This document shows, in pieces, positions 57,846-64,000 of a stretch of 64,000 nt of DNA (within the stretch, counting starts at the first letter, position 1; every line of letters begins with the position of its first letter). The position numbers and the translations under genes were made by a program. Below the pieces are notes generated by a model. It ran no database searches, was not told where the DNA came from, and saw only the letters and a program-made list of their open reading frames with translations. The DNA is from Glycine soja (Eukaryota > Streptophyta > Magnoliopsida > Fabales > Fabaceae). The stretch spans positions 13,758,968 through 13,822,967 of the forward strand of contig NC_041011.1 in NCBI RefSeq assembly GCF_004193775.1, in the 5' to 3' direction.

Positions 57846-58114
57846 ATGTTAGGGAACTATGTAACTTTAGGTTACTTAATTAGTTTATCGTACTTTGCAT
57901 TACACTTTTTACAATTATTGTTTCATTTTAACATTGAATAACCTTTGTTGATAGTTATTCATAGTTATCAATTGATTTTTTTACAATTAATAGTTTACTA
58001 GCTAGTTTTCTGCTTAAACCTATTTGAAAACAGAATGCAAATGATATATGCTGTGTGATCTAATTTTAAATTTACAAGTTAAATTTTGGTTTTTTTGTAA
58101 AAATAGAGAGTATT

Positions 58115-58560
58115 TAAAAAAATCCTAAAAATAACATCGGTTATTTGTAGTAAATTGATGTTAATGTTTTGGATATTAACATCGGTTTTTTCAAAAAACC
58201 AATGTTAACTGTCAACATTAACACATACGTTAACATCGATTTTCTGTAAAACATCGATGTTAACTATCAACATTAACACATAGTTTAACATCGGTTTTCT
58301 ATATAAAAAAAACCAATGTTAAGTTACGTTAACATCGATTTTTCCAAAAAACCGATGTTAACTGTCAATAATACATTTTTTTGGGTGTAATTCTTATCAT
58401 CAACATCGGTTATTTAAAAAGCCGTTGTTGTAAATTTAACGTTAACATCAGTTTTCGGTTTTTTTAAAACCGATGTTAACGATAATATATTCAACATCGG
58501 CACTTTCAACATCGGTTAAAAACCGATGTAGAAAGTCATAAATAACCGATGTAGAAAGCA
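58115..58560 (-). repeat. Right subterminal repeats of the CACTA element
   Basis: At least ten copies of AACATCGGTT or AACCGATGTT and close variants lie in 450 bases, in alternating orientation, often as hairpins such as AACATCGGTTTTTTC facing GAAAAAACC. This matches the left subterminal region. Confidence 0.95.
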
Positions 58561-59159
58561 TATTTTCTAATAGTGATGGTAATAAATGCAGACCCAAGGT
58601 CCAAGGTAATAAGGTTTGTCTAAATAGGATAAGATCCTGAGGCAAAAATCACGATTCATTTTGGGTGCATTTACTGCCCTATTTACTGCTCAAGGCCAAG
58701 AGTCCTAACTTGAGCATTAGAGTATAGTCTGCAGGTTCCCCCCCCCCCCCTAAACTACACCATTCGACCAAGTACAAGCTAGAAAAGGTAGGAGAAGAAG
58801 CCTTCAACGATAAAGACAGTGTTCAACTATTATTTGGTAGGAATATTTTGGCACCACTGTGGGGTCGAGTAAGATAATCCCCGACCCCAAGTAGTATGGC
58901 AATCATGCGAACATGAATGAACACAACAAAAATAGAGCAAAGAGGATGGTGTTAACATAAGGAAGTGCATGAGGAGCAAACTGACTTGTCTTTAGTGGTC
59001 AAGTGGTTGCAGGCACAAGTATCGAACATGCATCTAATTCATGTTGAAGAGGTCACTGCTATTCGACAAGAAAATGACCAACTGAGAGACCTTAATCGAT
59101 CATAGTGACCTAACAACGAAACACTAGTCAAAGCTGAGGCAGAGTTCACAACCTTCAAA

Positions 59160-59900
59160 ATGCCTAGGGCCACCAATGTTAGTGTCAGACAAGACACACA
59201 CTCCTTGTCCACAGGCACATTGGGACAATATTTCAAGAACCCCTTTGTTCCCGACATGATGGAAGCCACACTCCCATCCAACTGGAAGAACTTGACCATA
59301 AAAAAGTATGATGGCACTAGTGACCCAGATAAAGACCTTGATGTTTATGTCACCAATTAGTCGGTATACTACAAATGATGTTGTGCTATGTCGCGTATTC
59401 CCTACATCCTTAAAGGGGCAAGCCCTCCACTAGTTCACTCGCCTTCCCCCTAACATAGTAGACTTCTTCGACACATTGTCAGCCTACTTCGACACGTAGT
59501 TTACGACTAGTTGACCTTATCACCTGGTTTCAGTGGCCTTAGTCAACATACGGCAGGAAAAGAAGGAACTTCCCTGAACTTTTATGGAGCATTTCAGGAA
59601 GATTACTTTGAATATATGAAATTTGGATGTGGTGGTCATTATGCACCACTTAATAATAGCCCTCAGGATATGACCTTTTGTTAACAACTTGTGCATAAAA
59701 CCTGCGTCTAACAAGGATGAGCATCAACGGAGAGCGGCCAAATACATGTAGATGGAAGAGTTTGCCTAGTACAGCAACCAAGTTAGAGTCGAGGCAACAT
59801 CGACAAAGAAGGAGGCAGACAAGCTAAAGCTTACCAAACTAAGAGATGCGGGGGGAAGGGATCAGACACCCCAAGAACCCCATTACACACTATACCCTTC
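59160..59900 (+). pseudogene. Gypsy gag remnant
   Basis: The frame opens at MPRATNVSVRQDTHS and gives the conserved gag block WKNLTIKKYDGTSDPDKDLDV, then stops at 59358-59360. Downstream pieces are spread over all three frames. Gag forms the virus-like particle of LTR retrotransposons; this copy is beyond function. Confidence 0.75.
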
Positions 59901-60331
59901 TCAATGCAAGTAGGTCACACATTTTTTATCAAGCCTTGGCCACTAAGATCTTAGTCATGCCGAAGAGAATTAATACCCCACCCAAGGTTGACTTCTCCAA
60001 GCATTGATGATATCATCGGAACCGAGGACATTCAACTGCAGAATGTGGGGTCCTAAAAGACAATATTAAGGATCTTATCAAGTTGGACAATCTAAAGGAT
60101 TTCGTTCACAAGCCTTAATCCTACTGACCTCATAATAGAACTTACCAACAAGATCAGGACAAAAGAAGAGAATGAGCCTATAACAATCATTCTCAGATCA
60201 AAAGGCATAGAAGCCGCTTTAGGGAAAGAGAAGAGAAGCCCCTTGATTAGCTGAGATGGGTCATCAATACAATTGCAAGAGGATTTTCTGAATGAGGGGC
60301 AACGACGTCTGCTCACAAAAGACATTTGTGA

Positions 60332-60956
60332 GTGGTCCGATCATTTAACATGGTCTCTCCACATACGGCCCCAAATATGTCAGTGATTACCTTCACGTCA
60401 ACTAATTGCAAAGAAATAGATTCAATTCAAGATGACCCAATTGTAATAGGTGTTGAAATCACTAACTTCATAATTCGAAGAACACTAATCGACCAGGGGA
60501 GTTTGATTGATATCTTATTTTGGAACACTTTCAAACAACTGAATATCCCATAAACAAAACTCCTCCCCCATGATGATTTCACTATTCGGTTTTGCTGGAG
60601 AAAAGATAGGTACTAGGGGGTGCATATGGTTGTACACAAGATTCGGACATGAGGAGGCGAAACATAAGGACCTGAAAATTCAATATGTAGTAGTACATGA
60701 TCACACCTCCTACAACATACTCCTCAATCGTCCATCTTTAAATACTCTAGGTGCCATAATGTCCACCCCTCACTTGGCTATGAAGTTCTCCTCAGAAACC
60801 AGGTCCATAATAATAGTTCACGCAGATCAAAAGATGGCTAGGAAATGCTACATGGCAAGCATGAAAATAGGTCACTTAGTGAAAGACGAGACATGTCAAG
60901 TTGTCCACTATGTGGACATTATAGCAAGAGCCTGGATCAGAAAAACTAGACCTTGA
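60332..60956 (+). pseudogene. Gypsy protease-region remnant
   Basis: Contains DQGSLIDILFW, a degraded D-x-G-S aspartic protease signature, followed by FGFAGEKIGTRGCIWL and HTSYNILLNRPSL. A stop at about 60551 and a frame change around 60560-60570 separate the two halves. Confidence 0.75.
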
Positions 60957-61420
60957 TCCCAAAACTAATGATGATAACAAGATCAAACCAATTGAAGAAA
61001 TGTGTACCTTCCAGCTCGGTATAAAAAAGTAACAAGTCGCCCAACTCGGCAATCAACTCACTAGTAAAGACAAGAACAGTCTGCACCAGGTTATTCAGGC
61101 ACATGTAGACCTGTTTGCATGGTCCACAGCTAACATGTCGAGGATTGATCCAACCTTCCATTGTCATAGGATTTATGTTAACCCACAAGGAAATACATGC
61201 AAATCTCAACAAGTGTCAGGCCATTTTAGAAATGAGAAGTCCAAAGAACTTGAAGGAAGCACAATGGTTAGCCGGCCTGATAGCCTCCCTATCTAGATTC
61301 CTACCAAAGATAGCCGAGATGGCCAAGCTGGTCATGAACCTCCTCAAAAGACAAAAAATAAGCATTAGAATTTTCCTCTGCCAACACTTTGACAACCATC
61401 TCGTCTCAGACTAACCAGGG

Positions 61421-62700
61421 ATTCTTCAACAAAGATTTTGTGTCGAACCAACTTATTGATCTAAGTTCTATCTTAGATCATGGTCGACACATGCTGACCA
61501 CAAAAGATGATGCAACCCACAACCAACCCACCTCTTCAACATTCACTTTCGCCAAGGGCTTAGCATCTATGGTATGCATCTCTAAACCTGAAATCTTTTT
61601 CTCAAGATTTGAAACACGCCCCTTGAAGTTTGATTTGTCTCTTGCCAAAGCGATGTTGGCATTAAGAGTTGAGTGAAGGGAGCTCTTAGCACCACCTGAA
61701 GAAGTGATGTGAAGCTTTTGTCACTCCACCCATATTTAGCCTTGACATTAACCAGACTTAAAACCACTGACAACAAGGTCAAATATTTCTTGCACCTCGG
61801 ATACAAAGCCTTCTTCAAATCACTTTGCAATGTATCATACATAGGGGCATGTGCTTGCTGAAAAGATTCTTGTCCAAGATCACGAATCATATCCTCTAAG
61901 CGATCTCCAATTTGTACATCAGTCGGTTCAGATTGGGAGTCCATCTACATGTTTGTCAATTAACCATGTGATATCCATGTTGTATAATTCTTCTTAATCT
62001 CATCACATAGTAGATGTTCCCGTATGTCGTCAAGTAGTTGTCATCTCCCGTTCAAACAATTTATACAAGGACAAAAATATTTTCCATCCTCATCTGATCA
62101 ACTTCTTTTGGAGGTGAATTCCAAGAACTGTTCCACGCCTTCATCATACAAAGGGCTCATGCGACTTGCGTTCATCCAACATCGATCCATCTAATTATTA
62201 ACTCTATGATACTCATAAAGTTTTTCAATGCAAGAAAATCTCACTTTTTCATTAAAGGTGTAGCCCTATCCTATTCAGGAAGACATATTTTTATAGTACA
62301 TTCATATGTCAAGGTTAAGTATCTTTTCTTAAATTTAATGAAATTTCGACAACACTTCGCATTGGTCTTCAAGTATACGACATGAAAGCGGTGAGATTAA
62401 TTCCACGACAATCAAGTATGCACTTAGAGAACAACGAGAAATGCATTGTACCGAAATTTCATCAAATTTAATAAAATAAACTTAACCTTAATGTACTATA
62501 AAAATATGACTCTTCCCTAATTTTCCAAATGGATAATTCAAGATTCAATATAACAGTTAATATAAAATGTCCGCAAGAATCATTGTATTTAATCTCAAAC
62601 GGGATTCTAAGGTTCACTCATCATGAACATAACTTGCATATAAATCAATACTCATTAATGACATAAAACAAGGTAAAAAATGAGTCATAAGAAAAAAGAC
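61421..62700 (-). mobile_element. Inverted CACTA fragment with TNP2 N-terminal region
   Basis: The minus strand of 61944-61582 encodes the part of TNP2 transposase before its catalytic core: DRLEDMIRDLGQESFQQAHA, then LYPRCKKYLTLLSVVLSLVN, then KYGWSDKSFTSLLQ. Upstream (62230-62660) lies DNA matching 56080-56560 of the large CACTA element in reverse. No terminal repeats were found, so this is a fragment. It meets the gypsy remnant near 61420. Confidence 0.75.
61582..61944 (-). pseudogene. TNP2 transposase N-terminal fragment
   Basis: A 120-residue open frame. Residues 1-80 follow the pre-catalytic region of plant TNP2-like proteins (EDMIRDLGQESFQ, LKKALYPRCKKY, KAKYGWSDKSF). After that the frame drifts into unrelated residues, consistent with a frameshift. 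The matching downstream transposase core is absent here but present, decayed, at 20880-21645. Confidence 0.8.
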
Positions 62701-63639
62701 CCTAACAAAAGTAAGAAAGACATTCGTTTCTGTGATAATGGTCACTAACAGTCTCCAACAATGAATATCGTGATCACGATGCAAACAACAAAAGTAAAAG
62801 TGCCTACAAAATTACATAAGCAATTAGGCTTGAGTCTGCCTGACTTTACTTTAGGCACTTTATTATCTTATGTCTAATGGGAATAATCATATTAACAGAC
62901 TATATTTTATTTGATTCTATCTTGGTATTCAAGTCTCTAAATTCTTGGGCATAAGCATCTAAATCTAATGATAAAATATTTTACCAAGTTTACTTGGCAT
63001 ACAACATTATGTTCTGAATCTTGACAAGTAAATGTTGGAGCAGGTTTATTGGTGGCATGACAAATACAGGCGTAGGAAGCATGCATAAGCTACGTTAAGA
63101 TTTAGGCAATGTGCATCACAAATATTCCAGATTACACCAACAGATATAGACAACATGTCTTTCAAAATCACAAGTCATAACAACCTTCACAAAGGTCTAC
63201 AATAGTGAAAGCACATGTCAAGCATGGAGTAGCAACCCAATAGGCAAATAGTAGTACAAACTTTACTCTCTTGTCTCCAAACAAAGATTGCTTACAATGA
63301 TTAATTCAAGGATTGTGATATTATAGGAGTTAAGATGACACACAATTATTAATGATAATTGATCAGCCAAAGTAGACAGTTAGAAGAGAAAGTTTATTGA
63401 ACTTGTTATAATAATTTTAAATAGAGACAATTAGCTTGCTTCGTACACATTCTACTTTTAGGCTTTTATATAGGAGGTTGGCTTAGCATTACATTTCTTT
63501 TCATCATTTTTCAAAATTAAATAACTATAAAACAAACCATAAAAAATCCAAGTCATAATGCCTTGCCCATTTTACTGACCATTAATACTTAAACACAACA
63601 ACAAAAGTAACTCTAGAAACTCATCTTTACCAAGTTTAA
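62701..63639. other. Spacer without a recognised gene
   Basis: AT-rich. Could be intron or 3' DNA of the minus-strand exons to its right. No coding block was recognised. Confidence 0.5.
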
Positions 63640-64000
63640 GGTATGGCAGTAACTTGAAGAGTAACTCATAAGTGTATAAGCAAGGCCTGTAGGGTCCAAT
63701 CTTTTGCAATTGCTCATGCAATGCTTCATGGTCACCTGCAAATCACCATGGATAAATAACATTACAACAATGTACAATATATATTTCGTGTTCAACTAAT
63801 TTCAACAATAATTCCAAACTATTTTTGAGAATAAACTTCTTCTGTGTGTGTGTGAAGAACTAATTTCTTCATTCAAACTAACTTCAATTTAAGACAGTGT
63901 TTCATCAACAAAAGTAAAACACAACAATGATGGCATCCCAACAAGTTATTAGCTAACTAAAAGAAGAACAAACCTTGGAGGGCAGTTGCGACTGATGGTA
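63640..64000 (-). CDS. Two exons of an unidentified gene running off the right edge
   Basis: On the minus strand an exon beginning at the window edge ends at about 63974 (...PSVATALQ) with donor GTTTG. The next exon, about 63737-63640, starts after GATTTGCAG and reads GDHEALHEQLQKIGPYRP and CLYTYELLFKLLPYLKLG, ending at a GTAAAG donor. The frame is continuous across the splice, with the Gly codon formed at the junction, and there are no stops. The family was not recognised. Because captured gene fragments are common in this window, a transposon-borne copy cannot be excluded; the rest of the gene lies outside or was not found downstream. Confidence 0.45.

Larger units (their letters stand above)
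47245..58575 (+). mobile_element. CACTA (En/Spm) transposon, 11.3 kb, with intact ends
   Basis: The left terminus CACTACTACAAAATAT (47245-47260) and the inverse of the right terminus (CACTATTAGAAAATAT, from 58575) agree at 14 of 16 bases. They are flanked by the 3-base target duplication ATG (47242-47244 and 58576-58578). Both subterminal regions are packed with AACATCGGTT/AACCGATGTT motifs. The interior holds a copia fragment, an L1-type LINE, WVD2-like gene fragments and an Ulp1-like remnant. No TNP2 core was found, so the element is probably non-autonomous. Confidence 0.95.
58576..61420 (+). mobile_element. Decayed Ty3/gypsy element (LTR end to RNase H-linker)
   Basis: LTR-like DNA (58576-58845) ends just before TTTGGCACCACTGTGGGG, a primer-binding-site region typical of Tat-type gypsy elements. 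Gag follows (LPSNWKNLTIKKYDGTSDPD, 59274 on), then protease-like sequence (TLIDQGSLIDILFWNTF, about 60483) and HTSYNILLNRPSLNTLGA (about 60700). Finally comes a piece downstream of the reverse transcriptase (AILEMRSPKNLKEAQWLAG, about 61228). The reverse transcriptase core is missing, stops are frequent and no 3' LTR is present. Confidence 0.85.

Noticed and set aside
1..64000. tRNA, rRNA or snRNA genes
   Set aside because: No cloverleaf with A and B boxes and no conserved rRNA or snRNA segment was recognised on either strand. A tRNA or covariance-model scan would be needed to be certain.

Overview
This is a plant nuclear window, most likely from a legume and probably soybean (Glycine). That placement is inference. 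It rests on spliced plant genes with GT-AG introns, AT-rich intergenic DNA, LTR families carrying TAATCGATTA palindromes next to a CGAACCAGTATAAA segment, and a gypsy LTR beginning TGTCATACCCTAATTTCG. No bacterial or organellar features were seen.

Only one gene looks intact: a two-exon WIP-subfamily C2H2 zinc-finger transcription factor (WIP2/NTT-like) on the minus strand at 15069-17522. A second gene may enter from the right edge on the minus strand (exons at about 63640-63737 and from 63974 on). Nearly everything else is transposable-element DNA, host-gene fragments or AT-rich spacer.

Layout. 1-3591: 3' end of a Ty3/gypsy element (Tat/Ogre-like) with a 129-bp tandem array, a polypurine tract and a 1.7-kb LTR. 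3592-4388: inverted fragment of a related LTR. 5428-9210: sucrose synthase pseudogene (minus), split by LTR-like debris. 9370-9643: VPS4/SKD1 fragment, followed by a decayed CACTA-type end near 10.1 kb. 10.1-15 kb: mostly spacer. 15-17.5 kb: the WIP gene. 20.06-23.66 kb: decayed CACTA transposon with TNP2 and Ulp1-like remnants. 23980-28914: complete Ty1/copia element with matching LTRs and an ATGGA target duplication. 31.87-39.75 kb: a minus-strand LINE that received a TAA-flanked PIF/Harbinger-like element carrying an EXO70 fragment, and a copia element (TSD AAAGG) that itself holds a 1.1-kb solo LTR (TSD GTAGG). 40.1-42.4 kb: Stowaway/mariner-like elements. 47245-58575: an 11.3-kb CACTA transposon (TSD ATG) containing a copia fragment, an L1-type LINE, WVD2-like gene fragments and an Ulp1-like protease remnant. 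It appears to sit in the LTR of a decayed gypsy element that resumes at 58.58 kb and runs to about 61.4 kb. 61.4-62.7 kb: inverted fragment of another CACTA element.

Taken together, this is a nested-transposon landscape in which cut-and-paste elements hold pieces of at least two, and perhaps four, host genes (EXO70 and WVD2-like clearly; sucrose synthase and VPS4 possibly). Several insertions are resolved to the base by target duplications and by the continuity of the interrupted reading frame. All TE reading frames seen are broken by stops or frameshifts, so none of the copies looks autonomous.
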